DNA of 64,000 nt from Prauserella cavernicola (GCF_016595675.1 NZ_JAENJH010000007.1:186001-250000), one strand, 5' to 3'; shown: positions 30,819 through 43,772, numbered from the stretch's first letter. Translations and numbers: made by a program. Notes: generated by a model from the letters alone, not told the origin.

Positions 30819-32053
30819 ACGACGTGACGACCGCGCCGGGTGCGGACCTGCCCGAGCACCCCGACTTCCTCTGGCGCAACCCGGAACCGAAGAAGAATTA
30901 CGACGTCGTGATCATCGGCGGCGGCGGGCACGGCCTGGCGACGGCGCACTACCTGGCGAAGAACCACGGGATCACCAACGTGGCCGTGCTGGAGAAGGGC
31001 TGGCTCGCGGGCGGCAACATGGCCCGCAACACCACGCTGATCCGGTCGAACTACCTCTGGGACGAGTCGGCCGCGATCTACGAGCACGCGCTGAAGCTGT
31101 GGGAGGGGCTGGAGGACGACCTCGGCTACCCGATCCTGTTCTCCCAGCGCGGGGTGCTGAACCTCGCGCACACCGAGCAGGACATCCGCGACTCGGTGCG
31201 CCGGGTGGAGGCCAACAAGCTCAACGGCATCGACGCGGAGTGGCTCGGCCCGGACGAGGTCAAGCGGATCTGCCCGATCATCAACACCTCGGGCGACATC
31301 CGCTACCCGGTGCGGGGGGCGACCTACCAGCCGCGGGCGGGCATCGCCAAGCACGACTACGTGGCGTGGGGTTTCGCGCGCCGCGTCGACGAGGCCGGGG
31401 TGGACCTGATCCAGGACTGCGAGGTCACCGGGTTCACTGTGGACGGTGACAGGGTGACCGGCGTGCGCACCAGCCGCGGCGACATCGGCTGCGGCACGGT
31501 GGCGCTGTGCGCCGCGGGGCACACGTCGGTGCTGCTGGACGAGCTGGGCGTGCGCACACCGTTGCAGTCGCATCCGTTGCAGGCGCTGGTCTCCGAGCTG
31601 CTGGAGCCGGTGCACCCGACGATCGTGATGTCCAACGCCGTGCACGTGTACGTCTCGCAGGCACACAAGGGCGAGCTCGTGATGGGTGCGGGCGTGGACT
31701 CCTACAACGGGTACGGACAGCGGGGCGCGTTCCACATCATCGAGCGGCAGATGGCCGCCGCGGTGGAGCTGTTCCCCGTGTTCGCCCGCGCGCACCTGCT
31801 GCGGTCGTGGGCGGGCATCGTCGACGTCACGCCCGACGCGAGCCCGATCGTGGGGCACACGCCGTACGAGAACGTGTTCGTCAACGCGGGGTGGGGGACC
31901 GGCGGGTTCAAGGCGACGCCGGGACTGGGCTGGTGCTTCGCGCACACCATCGCGCACGGGCAGCCGCATCCCTACGTCGCCCCGTTCAGCCTCGACCGGT
32001 TCACCACCGGCGCACTCGTCGACGAACACGGCGCCGCCGCCGTCGCCCACTAG
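30815..32053 (+). CDS. soxB: Sarcosine oxidase beta subunit
   Basis: A 412-residue flavoprotein subunit of heterotetrameric sarcosine oxidase. It has the N-terminal FAD-binding [23 protein letters not shown] (residues 30-52), the [12 protein letters not shown] motif, and the [12 protein letters not shown] segment in which His180 is the candidate for covalent FMN attachment. The C-terminal [12 protein letters not shown] closes the FAD site. It oxidises sarcosine to glycine, with the methyl group passing to tetrahydrofolate. ATG 30815 overlaps the glyA stop (ATGA). The subunit order B-D-A-G is the usual one. Confidence 0.96.
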   Translation: MNDVTTAPGADLPEHPDFLWRNPEPKKNYDVVIIGGGGHGLATAHYLAKNHGITNVAVLEKGWLAGGNMARNTTLIRSNYLWDESAAIYEHALKLWEGLEDDLGYPILFSQRGVLNLAHTEQDIRDSVRRVEANKLNGIDAEWLGPDEVKRICPIINTSGDIRYPVRGATYQPRAGIAKHDYVAWGFARRVDEAGVDLIQDCEVTGFTVDGDRVTGVRTSRGDIGCGTVALCAAGHTSVLLDELGVRTPLQSHPLQALVSELLEPVHPTIVMSNAVHVYVSQAHKGELVMGAGVDSYNGYGQRGAFHIIERQMAAAVELFPVFARAHLLRSWAGIVDVTPDASPIVGHTPYENVFVNAGWGTGGFKATPGLGWCFAHTIAHGQPHPYVAPFSLDRFTTGALVDEHGAAAVAH

Positions 32054-32063
32054 GAGGACCGCC

Positions 32064-32360
32064 ATGCAACTCATCCACTGCCCGTGGTGCGGCCCCCGCG
32101 AGGAGGTCGAGTTCCACTACGGCGGCCAGGCCGAGCTCGCCTACCCGGAGCGGCCCGCCGAACTGTCCGATCAGGACTGGGCCGAGTACGTCTTCTACCG
32201 GGACAACCCGAAGGGCCCGTTCGCGGAGCGCTGGAGCCACAACGCGGGGTGCCGCCGCTGGTTCACCGCCGTGCGCGACACCCGCACCTACCGGTTCCTG
32301 GGCACCGCCAAGCCAGGGGAGCCGTTGCCGGTCACGCAGCAGCGGGAGGCGCGGGTATGA
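32064..32360 (+). CDS. soxD: Sarcosine oxidase delta subunit
   Basis: A 98-residue zinc-binding subunit with the expected ligands Cys6 and Cys9 (HCPWCG) and the C-terminal HNAGC pair (about His58/Cys62), plus the conserved YVFYRDNPKGPFAERW core. It stabilises the heterotetramer. AGGAGG precedes ATG 32064 by 7 bases. Its stop overlaps the alpha-subunit ATG (ATGA). Length matches the family. Confidence 0.95.
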   Translation: MQLIHCPWCGPREEVEFHYGGQAELAYPERPAELSDQDWAEYVFYRDNPKGPFAERWSHNAGCRRWFTAVRDTRTYRFLGTAKPGEPLPVTQQREARV

Positions 32361-35123
32361 GCAGGGTCCACGGTTACGGGCGCGTCGAGACCGGCCGCAC
32401 ACTCACCTTCACCTTCGACGGCCGCACCTACACCGGCCACCCCGGTGACACGCTCGCCTCGGCGCTGCTCGCCAACGGCGTGCATCTGGTCGGCTCCAGC
32501 GTCAAGCTCGGCCGCCCGCACGGCATCAGCGCCGCGTGGACCGAGGACGCGACCGCGCTGGTGCAGATCGAGCGGCCGTTTCCCGAGCCGATGCTGCAGG
32601 CCACCACGGTGGAGCTCGTCGACGGTCTGGTCGCGCGGGGCCTGCGCGGGCAGGGGCGGCTCGCCAGCCTCGCCGATCCCGCGCGCTACGACCGGCAGCA
32701 CACCCACACCGACACGCTGGTGATCGGCGCCGGCCCGGCCGGGCTGCTCGCGGCGCTCGCGGCCGCGCGGGCAGGCGAGGACGTGGTGCTGGTCGACGAC
32801 CGGTCCTGTGCCGGCGGCGCACTCACCGGCACGGAGGTGGTCGACGGCCGTCCCGCGCTGGAGTTCGTCGCCGACGTCGTGGAGGAACTGGCCCGGCTCG
32901 GCGTGCGGCACCTGCAGCGCACCACGGCGTTCGGCCAGTACGACGACGGGTTCGTGCTCGCACTCCAGCGGCGGACCGATCACCTCGGCGCCGCCGCGCC
33001 CGCGCACCGCGGCAGGCAGCGCGTGCACCGGATCCGAGCGCTCAAGGTCGTGGTCGCCACCGGCGCGCAGGAGCGGCCGATCGTGTTCGCCGACAACGAC
33101 CGGCCCGGCATCATGCTGGCCGCCTCGGCGCGGGACTACCTGCACCGCTACGGCGTGCTCGCGGGCCGCGAGGTCGTGGTGTTCACCTCCGACGACGCCG
33201 CCTACGCCGCCGCGCTCGACCTGGCCGGTGCCGGGTCGGAGGTCACGCTGCTCGACGTCCGCGACGCGCCTCCGCGCGAGTGGGCGGCCCGCGCCGCCGA
33301 CGCGGGCGTCGCGGTGCACGCCTCGGCCGTGGTCACCGGAACCGAGGGCGAGCAGCGGGTGCGGGCCGTGCTCGCGCGCACCGTCGACGGCGGGATCCGC
33401 CTGCCCGCCGACCTGCTGCTGGTCTCGGGCGGCTGGAACCCGGTGGTGCACTTGTTCAGCCACGCGCGCGGCGCGCTGGCCTACGATCCGGAGCTCGGCT
33501 CGTTCCGGCCCACGTCCTCGCTGCCCGGCGTCACCGCGATCGGTGCCGCCAACGGAACCCTCGACCTCGCCGGGGTGCTGCGCGACGGCGCGGGACCCGA
33601 CGCGCCGGTGGCGGGTCCGGAACCGGCGCGCACGCCGACCGGGATCGTATGGCGCACCGAGGGCGATCCGGACCGGCAGTTCGTCGACATCCAGCGCGAC
33701 GCCACCGTCACCGACATCGGTCGCGCCGTGGGCGCCGGGCTGCGCTCGGTGGAGCACGTCAAGCGCTACACCACCATCGGCACGGCGCACGACCAGGGCA
33801 AGACCTCCGGTGTGCTCGCCTCGGGCATCACCGCCGAACTGCTCGGCGCGCGCATCGAGGACCTCGGCACCACCACCTACCGGCCGCCGTACACGCCGGT
33901 CGCGTTCGCCGCACTCGCCGGGCGTTCGCGGGGCGAGCTGTTCGATCCCGTGCGCACCACGCCGCTGCACGAGTGGCACGTGGCGGCCGGCGCGGTGTTC
34001 GAGGACGTCGGCCAGTGGAAGCGGCCCCGCTACTACCCGCGGCCGGGCGAGGACATGGACACCGCGGTGCTGCGCGAGTGCGCGGCCACGCGCTCGGGTG
34101 TCGGCATCCTCGACGGGTCCACGCTCGGCAAGATCGACGTGCAGGGCCCGGACGCCGGAGTGCTGCTCGATCGCTTGTACACCAACATGATGAGCACGCT
34201 CAAGGTCGGCAGGGTGCGCTACGGCGTGCTGTGCGGCAACGACGGCATGGTGCTCGACGACGGGACCGTGCTGCGCATCGACGAGCACCGCTACCTGCTC
34301 ACCACGACCACCGGTGGCGCGGCGACCGTGCTCGACTGGATGGAGGAGTGGCTGCAGACCGAGTGGCCGGAGCTGCGCGTGCACCTGACCTCGGTGACCG
34401 AGCAGTGGTCGGTGTTCCCCGTCGTCGGACCCCGCTCGCGCGAGGTCGTCGGCGAGGTCTTCGCCGACCTCGACGTCGGCAACGACGCGTTCCCGTTCAT
34501 GGCGTGGCGCGACACCACGCTCGACGGCGTGCCGGTGCGGGTCGCGCGGATCTCGTTCTCGGGCGAACTGGCCTACGAGGTCAACGTCTGCTCCTGGTAC
34601 GCGCCCGCGCTGTGGACGAGGCTGCTCGCGGCGGGACAGCGGCACGGGATCACGCCGTACGGCACCGAGACCATGCACGTCCTGCGCGCCGAGAAGGGCT
34701 ACCCGATCATCGGGCAGGACACCGACGGCACGGTCAGCCCCCAGGACCTCGGCATGAGCTGGGTGGTGTCGAAGAAGAAGGACGACTTCGTCGGCAAGCG
34801 CTCGTTCTCGCGGCCGGAGAACCACAACCCGCTGCGCAAGCAGTTCGTGTCCCTGCTGCCCGTCGACGGCCGCACGAGGCTGCCCGAGGGCTCGCAGATC
34901 GTGGAGCTGTGCGACGACGGGCTGCCCGAGCCGCCCGTGCCGATGCTCGGGCACGTCACGTCGAGCTACCACAGCGCGGAGCTGGCGCGGCCGTTCGCGC
35001 TGGCCCTGGTGAAGAACGGCCGCGCCCGCATCGGCGAGCTGGTCGACGTTCCCGTGGACGGCGCGCTCGTGCGGGCACTCATCGGCGACACCGTGCTGGT
35101 CGATCCGGAAGGAGCACGCCGCG

Positions 35124-35131
<8 letters not shown>
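32357..35131 (+). CDS. soxA: Sarcosine oxidase alpha subunit
   Basis: A 924-residue subunit with three parts. An N-terminal ferredoxin-fold region (residues 8-75, GDTLASALLANGVHLVGSSVK) lacks cluster cysteines. An NAD-binding flavoprotein-like middle contains DTLVIGAGPAGLLAALAAARAGE (about residue 120) and the GAQERPIVFADNDRPGIM block. The C-terminal aminomethyltransferase (GcvT-like) half, about 540-920, has the LHEWHVAAGAVFEDVGQWKRP entry and binds tetrahydrofolate. The formaldehyde-level carbon is passed to THF here, giving methylene-THF for the neighbouring GlyA. ATG 32357 overlaps the delta-subunit stop. Confidence 0.95.
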
Positions 35132-38241
<3,110 letters not shown>

Positions 38242-38291
38242 AGGGGGCCGAAGGTCATGCGCATGGACGCCATCGAGACCTGTCCGGAAGA

Positions 38292-38326
38292 CCCCGCCGC
38301 CCGGACTCCCGTACCGGGCGGCGGGG
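38292..38326 (+). terminator. Hairpin between dimethylglycine oxidase and folP
   Basis: A perfect 13-bp stem, CCCCGCCGCCCGG (38292-38304) with CCGGGCGGCGGGG (38314-38326), and a 9-nt loop. It lies 51 bases after the oxidase stop and 53 bases before the preferred folP start. It may terminate or attenuate the long operon. Since folP continues on the same strand with no obvious promoter, partial read-through is likely. Confidence 0.6.
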
Positions 38327-38379
38327 CGCCCCGCGGCTCCGCTCTCGCGCCGCATCCTCGACCCCGCCAGGAGGTCACC

Positions 38380-39213
38380 GTGACCGCCCCGCTCGCGGGT
38401 GTCCTGCCGGTCCGTGTCACCGCGGCAAGGCCCCTGGTGTGCGGGATCGTCAACGTCACGCCGGACTCGTTCTCCGACGGCGGTGCGTTCGGCGGACACG
38501 AGGCGGCCGCCGGGCACGCGCTGCGGCTGATCGACGAGGGTGCCGACCTCGTCGACATCGGGGGAGAGTCGACCCGGCCGGGAGCTCATCCGCCGTCGGT
38601 CGCCGAGGAACTGCGCCGCGTGGTGCCGGTGCTCGAGCGGCTGGCGCGCAGGACGACCGTTCCGCTGTCCGTCGACACCTCACGGCCGGAGGTGATGCGC
38701 GCCGCGGTGGCCGCAGGGGCGCGGCTGGTCAACGACGTGCGGGCGTTGCGCTATCCCGGCGCGCTCGACGCGGCCGCGGAGCTGGGGGTGCCGGTGGTGC
38801 TGACGCACATGCTGCGGCCGCCCCACCTGATGCAGCGGGGTCCCGCCTACACCGACGTGGTGGTCGAGGTCATGCGGTTCCTGCGGGAACGGATCGAGGT
38901 GTGCGCCGCCGCGGGTATCGACCGCGAGCACGTGATCGTCGATCCGGGATTCGGCTTCGGCAAGACCTTGGAGCACAATCTGGAGCTCCTGCGCTCGCTG
39001 CCGGTGTTCACCGGGCTGGGCGTGCCGGTGCTGGTGGGCCTGTCGCGCAAGGCGATGCTCGGTCAGCTCACCGGGCGGCCGGTGGAGCAGCGGGGGAGCG
39101 CGTCGGTGACGGCCGCGGTGCTCGCCGCGCAGCGGGGTGCGCGGGTCGTGCGGGTGCACGACGTGGCGGCGACGAGGGACGCTCTCGATGTGCTCGCGGC
39201 CGTGGGGTGGTGA
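38380..39213 (+). CDS. folP: Dihydropteroate synthase
   Basis: A 277-residue TIM-barrel enzyme that condenses p-aminobenzoate with dihydropterin pyrophosphate for folate synthesis. It has both signature blocks: VCGIVNVTPDSFSDGG, and DLVDIGGESTRPGA with the following SVDTSRPEV, plus NDVRALRYPG and IVDPGFGFGKT. GTG 38380 is chosen because AGGAGGTCACC precedes it and yields the normal family length; an in-frame ATG at 38257 would add 41 unlikely residues. Its position in a betaine-degrading cluster suggests a second, dedicated folP supplying tetrahydrofolate for the THF-dependent oxidases. Whether the genome has another copy cannot be seen. Confidence 0.92.
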   Translation: MTAPLAGVLPVRVTAARPLVCGIVNVTPDSFSDGGAFGGHEAAAGHALRLIDEGADLVDIGGESTRPGAHPPSVAEELRRVVPVLERLARRTTVPLSVDTSRPEVMRAAVAAGARLVNDVRALRYPGALDAAAELGVPVVLTHMLRPPHLMQRGPAYTDVVVEVMRFLRERIEVCAAAGIDREHVIVDPGFGFGKTLEHNLELLRSLPVFTGLGVPVLVGLSRKAMLGQLTGRPVEQRGSASVTAAVLAAQRGARVVRVHDVAATRDALDVLAAVGW

Positions 39214-39229
39214 CGTGCGGCGCGGGCGC

Positions 39230-39895
39230 TCAGATGATCGCGCGGATCGCCGTCTCGAAGCCCGTGACGTGCTCGCGGGCGAGCTGTGCGGCCTCGTCGC
39301 CGTCGCCGTCCGCGATCGCCCGCAGCAGTCCGATGTGCTCGCCGATGTGCCGGTCGAAGTGCGTGATCCGGTCGAGGAACAGGCAGAAGATCCTGGTGGC
39401 GAGGTTGTTGTAGCGCACGAGGGTGTCCTCGAGATGCGGGTTGCCCGCGGCGCGGTAGATCGCGCGGTGCACCCGCAGGTCCCAGTGCATCAGGTCGGTG
39501 CGGTTCAGGGTGTGCACGTCGGTGTGCTGGATTCGCTCGGCGAGCTCGGCCAGACCAGCGCGCACGGCGTCGCCCGAGGTCTCGGCCGCGCGGCGGGCCG
39601 CGAGCGGCTCCAGCTGCACGCGGATCTCGGAGACGTAAGCCAGGTCGGTGATGTCCACGCCGGTGGCGAAGGTGCCGCGACGCGGATAGGAGATCACCAG
39701 GCGGTCGATCTCGAGGCGCTTGAGTGCTTCCCGGACGGGCGTGCGGCCCATGTCGAGCGACTCCGCCACCGCGAGGTCGTCGATCGGGGCCATGGGCGGG
39801 ATGTCGAGCATGATCAGCCGGTCCTGGATGGCGGCGTAGGCGCGGTCGGCCAGCGAGGCCGGCGGCTGCTCGAGCTCGTGGGATGCGACGGTCAC
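39230..39895 (-). CDS. GntR-family (FCD-type) transcriptional regulator
   Basis: A 221-residue regulator with an N-terminal winged helix (DRAYAAIQDRLIMLDIPPMAPIDDLAVAESLDMGRTPVREALKRLEIDRLV, about residues 17-67) and an FCD effector domain carrying Asp/His metal-site candidates (DLRVHRAIYRAAGN, HIGLLRAI). It is divergent from sdaA. The 71-bp gap contains a TGATATATTA operator and an additional perfect inverted repeat. Because the same TGATATAT site also precedes glyA and the MHS transporter, this protein is the best candidate for the pathway repressor. The ligand may be serine, glycine or a methylated glycine. GTG start at 39895. Confidence 0.9.
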   Translation of the reverse strand: MTVASHELEQPPASLADRAYAAIQDRLIMLDIPPMAPIDDLAVAESLDMGRTPVREALKRLEIDRLVISYPRRGTFATGVDITDLAYVSEIRVQLEPLAARRAAETSGDAVRAGLAELAERIQHTDVHTLNRTDLMHWDLRVHRAIYRAAGNPHLEDTLVRYNNLATRIFCLFLDRITHFDRHIGEHIGLLRAIADGDGDEAAQLAREHVTGFETAIRAII

Positions 39896-39923
39896 CCGCC
39901 CATCCTACGTCCTGAAATCCGGA

Positions 39924-39954
39924 GCGACAGACACTGTCGCCGATTGATATATTA
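39924..39954. promoter_or_regulatory. gntR/sdaA divergent control region
   Basis: It contains TGATATATTA (39945-39954), the third member of the TGATATAT operator set, ending 12 bases before the sdaA ATG. Immediately upstream is the perfect inverted repeat GCGACAG-ACA-CTGTCGC (39924-39940). The two sites may serve two regulators or one dimer-of-dimers. Confidence 0.6.
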
Positions 39955-39966
39955 GGCGGGCGTCTC

Positions 39967-41340
39967 ATGACCATCTCCGTGTTCGACCTGTTCAAGGTGG
40001 GGATCGGACCGTCGAGTTCGCACACGGTCGGCCCGATGCGCGCGGCGTACGAGTTCGTCGGCAGGCTCACCGACAGCGGCCGGCTCGTGCGGACGGCGCG
40101 ACTGCGCTGTGAGCTGTTCGGCTCGCTCGGCGCCACCGGTCACGGCCACGGCAGCGTCAAGGCCGTCGTGCTCGGGCTCTCCGGCGAGCAGCCGTACCTG
40201 CTCGACCCGGTGGCCGCCGATCCCGCGATGGCCGCGGTGCGGGAGACGGGACGACTGAGTCTCGGCGGCAAGCACGAGATCGGCTTCTCCGTCGACGACG
40301 ACGTCGTGCTGCACCGGCGCAAGCGGCTCGACTTCCACAGCAACGGCATGCTCTTCACCGCCGTCGATGCCGAGGGCTTCCCGGTGGATCGCCGCGAGTA
40401 CTACTCGGTGGGCGGCGGCTTCGTGCTCGACGAGGACGACGCGGGCCGTCCCGTGCTGGTCGAGGACCCGACCCCGGTCCGCCACCCGTTCACCACCGGC
40501 GACGAACTGCTGGCGCTGACCGCCGGCACGGGGCTGCGGATCAGCGACATCATGCTCGCCAACGAGCTGGCATGGCGCGCGGAGCCGGAGATCCGAGCCG
40601 GACTGCTGCACATCTGGTCGGTCATGCGCGAGTGCGTCGAGCGCGGCACCCGCACCGGCGGGACGCTGCCCGGCGGGCTCAGGGTGCGCCGCAGGGCAGC
40701 CGCGCTGCGCGAACGGCTGGAGTCCGGAATGGATGATCAGGATCCGTTGCACGCCATGGAATGGGTGACCCTGTTCGCGCTCGCGGTGAACGAGGAGAAC
40801 GCGGCGGGCGGGCGCGTGGTGACAGCGCCGACCAACGGGGCGGCCGGCATCGTGCCCGCCGTGCTGCACTACGCCGCCCGGTTCCTGCCGGGGTTCGGCG
40901 ACGACCACGTGGTGCGCTTTCTGCTCACCGCGGGCGCGATCGGTCTGCTGTTCAAGGAGAACGCGTCGATCTCCGGTGCCGAGGTGGGGTGCCAGGGGGA
41001 GGTCGGCTCGGCCTGCTCGATGGCCGCGGCAGGGCTCGCCGAGGTGCTCGGCGCGACGCCCGAGCAGGTGGAGAACGCCGCCGAGATCGGGATCGAGCAC
41101 AACCTGGGACTGACGTGCGATCCGGTGGGCGGTCTGGTGCAGATCCCGTGCATCGAGCGCAACGCGGTGGCCTCGATCAAGGCGATCACGGCGGCCCGGC
41201 TGGCGGTGCGGGGCGACGGCGCCCACCACGTGTCGCTGGACAAGGCCATCAAGACCATGCGCGAGACAGGCGCCGACATGAAGGACAAGTACAAGGAGAC
41301 CGCCCGCGGCGGGCTGGCTCTCAACATCGTCGAGTGCTGA
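39967..41340 (+). CDS. sdaA: L-serine dehydratase (iron-sulfur type)
   Basis: A 457-residue single-chain [4Fe-4S] serine deaminase converting L-serine to pyruvate and ammonia. The N-terminal beta domain begins [24 protein letters not shown]. The alpha domain has [16 protein letters not shown], the [16 protein letters not shown] cysteines and [22 protein letters not shown]. Length and domain fusion match the actinobacterial/enterobacterial type. It drains the serine made by GlyA into central metabolism, the last step of the betaine route. ATG 39967 is close behind the TGATATATTA operator, so repression is likely. purU follows after 10 bp. Confidence 0.95.
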   Translation: MTISVFDLFKVGIGPSSSHTVGPMRAAYEFVGRLTDSGRLVRTARLRCELFGSLGATGHGHGSVKAVVLGLSGEQPYLLDPVAADPAMAAVRETGRLSLGGKHEIGFSVDDDVVLHRRKRLDFHSNGMLFTAVDAEGFPVDRREYYSVGGGFVLDEDDAGRPVLVEDPTPVRHPFTTGDELLALTAGTGLRISDIMLANELAWRAEPEIRAGLLHIWSVMRECVERGTRTGGTLPGGLRVRRRAAALRERLESGMDDQDPLHAMEWVTLFALAVNEENAAGGRVVTAPTNGAAGIVPAVLHYAARFLPGFGDDHVVRFLLTAGAIGLLFKENASISGAEVGCQGEVGSACSMAAAGLAEVLGATPEQVENAAEIGIEHNLGLTCDPVGGLVQIPCIERNAVASIKAITAARLAVRGDGAHHVSLDKAIKTMRETGADMKDKYKETARGGLALNIVEC

Positions 41341-41350
41341 GGAGATCCCC

Positions 41351-42199
41351 GTGAGTGACACCTGCACCCTCACCCTGAGCTGTCCGAACCGCACCGGCAT
41401 CGTCCGGGCGGTCAGCGGCTACCTGTTCGAGCAGGGTTGCGACATCGACGAGCACCGGCAGTTCGACGACGCGGCGCGCGAGAGGGTGTTCATGCGCACC
41501 CAGGTCAGCGCGCCCGACGGCGTGGACCTCGACCGGCTCGCCGCCGACTTCGCCCCGGTCGCCTCCGAGTTCCAGATGACCTACGAGTTCAGCGCCGCTC
41601 GGAGCGCGCGGATCCTGGTCATGGTCTCGAAACTCGGGCACTGCCTCAACGACCTGATCTTCCGCTGGCGGGCGGGCAGTCTGGGCGCCGACATCGTCGC
41701 CGTGGTGTCCAATCACGAGGACCTGCGCCCGATGGCGGAGTCGGCGGGCCTGCCGTTCGTGCACGTGCCCGTGAGCCCGGCGACGAAGGAGACCGCCGAG
41801 GCGCGCCTGTTGCGACTGGTGGAGGAGTACGACGCGGAACTCGTGGTGCTGGCGCGCTACATGCAGATCCTGTCCGACGCCACCAGCAAGGCGCTGCACG
41901 GGCGCGCGATCAACATCCACCACTCGTTCCTGCCCGGGTTCAAGGGGGCCAAGCCCTATCACCAGGCCTACGAGCGGGGCGTCAAGCTCGTGGGAGCCAC
42001 CGCGCACTACGTGACGTCCGATCTGGACGAGGGACCGATCATCGAGCAGGAGGTGATCCGCATCGACCACACCTACGACCCGCGCGCCCTGCAGACCGTG
42101 GGCCGCGACGCTGAGGCGCTCGCGTTGTCGCGGGCGGTCCGCTGGCACTGCGAGCGCCGCGTGCTGCTCAACGGACACAGCACTGTCGTGTTCCCCTGA
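41351..42199 (+). CDS. purU: Formyltetrahydrofolate deformylase
   Basis: A 282-residue enzyme hydrolysing 10-formyl-THF to formate and tetrahydrofolate. It has an N-terminal ACT-like domain (LTLSCPNRTGIVRAVSGYLFEQGCDIDEHRQF) and a C-terminal formyltransferase fold with the NIHHSFLPGFKGAKPYHQAY active site (Asn/His) and ATAHYVTSDLDEGPIIEQ carrying the catalytic Asp. It is 10 bp downstream of sdaA with GAGGAG before GTG 41351. In this context it would unload excess one-carbon units from the folate pool and regenerate THF for the demethylating oxidases. Confidence 0.95.
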   Translation: MSDTCTLTLSCPNRTGIVRAVSGYLFEQGCDIDEHRQFDDAARERVFMRTQVSAPDGVDLDRLAADFAPVASEFQMTYEFSAARSARILVMVSKLGHCLNDLIFRWRAGSLGADIVAVVSNHEDLRPMAESAGLPFVHVPVSPATKETAEARLLRLVEEYDAELVVLARYMQILSDATSKALHGRAINIHHSFLPGFKGAKPYHQAYERGVKLVGATAHYVTSDLDEGPIIEQEVIRIDHTYDPRALQTVGRDAEALALSRAVRWHCERRVLLNGHSTVVFP

Positions 42200-42282
42200 A
42201 GGGCGCCCACCGACGGGCAACGACGGTCACCGCGGGGTCAGCGATATCGCCGGGCACCGGCTCCCAGCGCCGACACGAGAAA

Positions 42283-42311
42283 CCCGGGCCGGTGGCGTCC
42301 ACCGGCCCGGG
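42283..42311. terminator. Bidirectional terminator after purU
   Basis: A perfect 13-bp stem, CCCGGGCCGGTGG with its complement, and a 3-nt loop. It lies between the purU operon and the convergent DUF2795/CBS genes. There is no T-tract. Confidence 0.85.
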
Positions 42312-42324
42312 CTGTCGTCGAAGG

Positions 42325-42534
42325 TCAGCTCAGCGCGTTGTCCGGGCTCTGCGGCACCGCGGCCTCGACGTCGTCGTTGTTGGCGTAGGTGCCCTCCGGC
42401 AGGGCACGCAACGCCGCGAGGGTCTTCTCCCCGGCGTCGCGGGTCTGGGCGTACTCCAGGATCTCGCGCTTGTCCGCGGGAAAACGCAGTCCCTGCAACG
42501 CTTTCTGGGCTCGGAGATCGTCGCGTGTGGTCAC
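42325..42534 (-). CDS. DUF2795 small protein
   Basis: A 69-residue protein of the actinobacterial DUF2795 family (LQGLRFPADKREILEYAQ, LRALPEGTYANNDDVEAAV), function unknown. It is 10 bp downstream of the CBS-domain gene on the same strand and is related to a second DUF2795 gene at 43084. GTG start at 42534. The family frequently lies next to stress or dormancy genes, but nothing in the sequence assigns a biochemical role. Confidence 0.8.
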   Translation of the reverse strand: MTTRDDLRAQKALQGLRFPADKREILEYAQTRDAGEKTLAALRALPEGTYANNDDVEAAVPQSPDNALS

Positions 42535-42544
42535 CGGCTGCTCC

Positions 42545-42961
42545 TCAGCTCTCGGCGAGGGTCTCGACGAGCTCGCCGACGCGGTGCTCCGGCAGCGTCC
42601 GCGCGACGTCGGCCAGCGCGATCATGCCGACCAGCCGGTCGCCGTCGATCACCGGCACCCTGCGCACCGCGTGCCTGCTCATCGTGGCCAGCACCTCCTC
42701 GGCCGGGTCGTCGGCGCCTACGGTGACAGCCTCGCTCTGGTTCAGGTCGCCCGCGGGGAAGGTGCCCGCGTCGCGGCCCTTGGCGACCACCTTCGTGACC
42801 AGGTCGCGGTCGGTCACCACGCCCTTGATCTTGGAATCCTTGCCACAGATGGGCAGAGCTCCGACACCCTCACCGGCCATGATCCGCGCCGCGTCGGCGG
42901 CGGTTGCGTCGGTGGCCACCACGGTGGGGTTCGGGTTCATGATGTCGCGTGCGGTGGTCAT
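42545..42961 (-). CDS. Paired CBS-domain protein
   Basis: A 138-residue protein made of two CBS motifs forming one Bateman module (TARDIMNPNPTVVATDATAADAARIMAGEGVGALPI and SEAVTVGADDPAEEVLATMSRHAVRRVPVIDGDRLVGMIALADVA). Such modules bind adenosyl ligands and regulate partners; similar stand-alone proteins are hypoxia- or dormancy-induced in mycobacteria. GAGGAGCTGACCCG precedes ATG 42961, so a longer upstream frame is rejected. It is probably in an operon with the DUF2795 gene downstream. Confidence 0.9.
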   Translation of the reverse strand: MTTARDIMNPNPTVVATDATAADAARIMAGEGVGALPICGKDSKIKGVVTDRDLVTKVVAKGRDAGTFPAGDLNQSEAVTVGADDPAEEVLATMSRHAVRRVPVIDGDRLVGMIALADVARTLPEHRVGELVETLAES

Positions 42962-43083
42962 CGGGTCAGCTCCTCGTCCTTGCGTCCGTACGGGTTTCGG
43001 CACCGCGATCGTGGTGTGGTCCAGGGCTGCCCAGCACGCACCGACGGCAAACGCGCGGAGACGCTCCACACAGGAACGAGTGG

Positions 43084-43293
43084 TCAGGACGAGTCGCCCG
43101 GAGCCAGCTCCCCGCACGCGGTCACCACGGCACCGGAGTCGGTGTAGCGGCGCCGGGGCAGCGCGGACAGGTGCCCCAGCACGTCGTCGTCGGCACCGGC
43201 CGCCGCGGCCTGGCGCACGAGATCGCTGTGGTCGCAGGGAAACTCCACTCCGGCGATGGCCGTGTGGAGGCGGTGCCAGTTCGGGGCGGTCAT
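43084..43293 (-). CDS. Second DUF2795-like small protein
   Basis: A 69-residue relative of the protein encoded at 42325 (shared IAGVEFPCDHSDLVRQA and LSALPRRRYTDSGAVV patterns) with one cysteine. ATG 43293 follows GGGAGCC at 12 bases. A 122-bp gap separates it from the CBS gene, so it may have its own transcript. Function unknown. Confidence 0.7.
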   Translation of the reverse strand: MTAPNWHRLHTAIAGVEFPCDHSDLVRQAAAAGADDDVLGHLSALPRRRYTDSGAVVTACGELAPGDSS

Positions 43294-43373
43294 CGAGGTC
43301 GGCTCCCTTCGGGGTGACTCGGCGCCCGCCGTGTTCCCGCCGCCCGCGCGGGGGTAAACCCGCCCGGCGCTCG

Positions 43374-43772
43374 TCAGCTGAGCAACCCGCTCCCGTGAAG
43401 GTGGTCGAACACGACCCGGTTGACGGCCGAGACCCGGTCGCGGTCGGCGAAGGTCAGCCACGCCAGCTCCGCGATCTCACCGCTGGGCGAGGGCGTGCCC
43501 CGGTGGTCTGCGGTGTAGCACGTCACGCGCACCACGGCACCGTCCGGTGTGCCGTGAGCGGCCGCCTCGAACGTGCCGACGTGTGTCGCGGTGCTGGTCT
43601 CGATGGTGACGGCCAGCTCCTCGTGGATCTCCCTGGCGAGCGTGTCGAGGTCGGTCTCGCCGGGCTCGCGCTTGCCGCCGGGAAGGTAGAACACGTCCTT
43701 GCCGTGCGAGCGGGCGCCCAAAATCGCGCCGTCGGAGATCTGGATCCACGCGATCTTGTCGATGGTCGTCAC
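43374..43772 (-). CDS. Nudix hydrolase
   Basis: A 132-residue Nudix-fold hydrolase. The Nudix box is intact (GGKREPGETDLDTLAREIHEELAV, about residues 34-57), with the REIHEE metal ligands, so it should cleave a nucleoside diphosphate linked to another moiety. Substrate specificity cannot be told. GTG 43772 is chosen because the fold begins with DKIAWIQISDGAILGARS, and the upstream part of the frame overlaps the divergent molybdenum-enzyme promoter. Confidence 0.88.
   Translation of the reverse strand: MTTIDKIAWIQISDGAILGARSHGKDVFYLPGGKREPGETDLDTLAREIHEELAVTIETSTATHVGTFEAAAHGTPDGAVVRVTCYTADHRGTPSPSGEIAELAWLTFADRDRVSAVNRVVFDHLHGSGLLS

Noticed and set aside
38257-38379. N-terminal extension of dihydropteroate synthase from ATG 38257
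   Set aside because: It would translate through the 13-bp hairpin, lacks a ribosome site and adds non-homologous Pro/Arg-rich sequence. GTG 38380 has an ideal AGGAGG.
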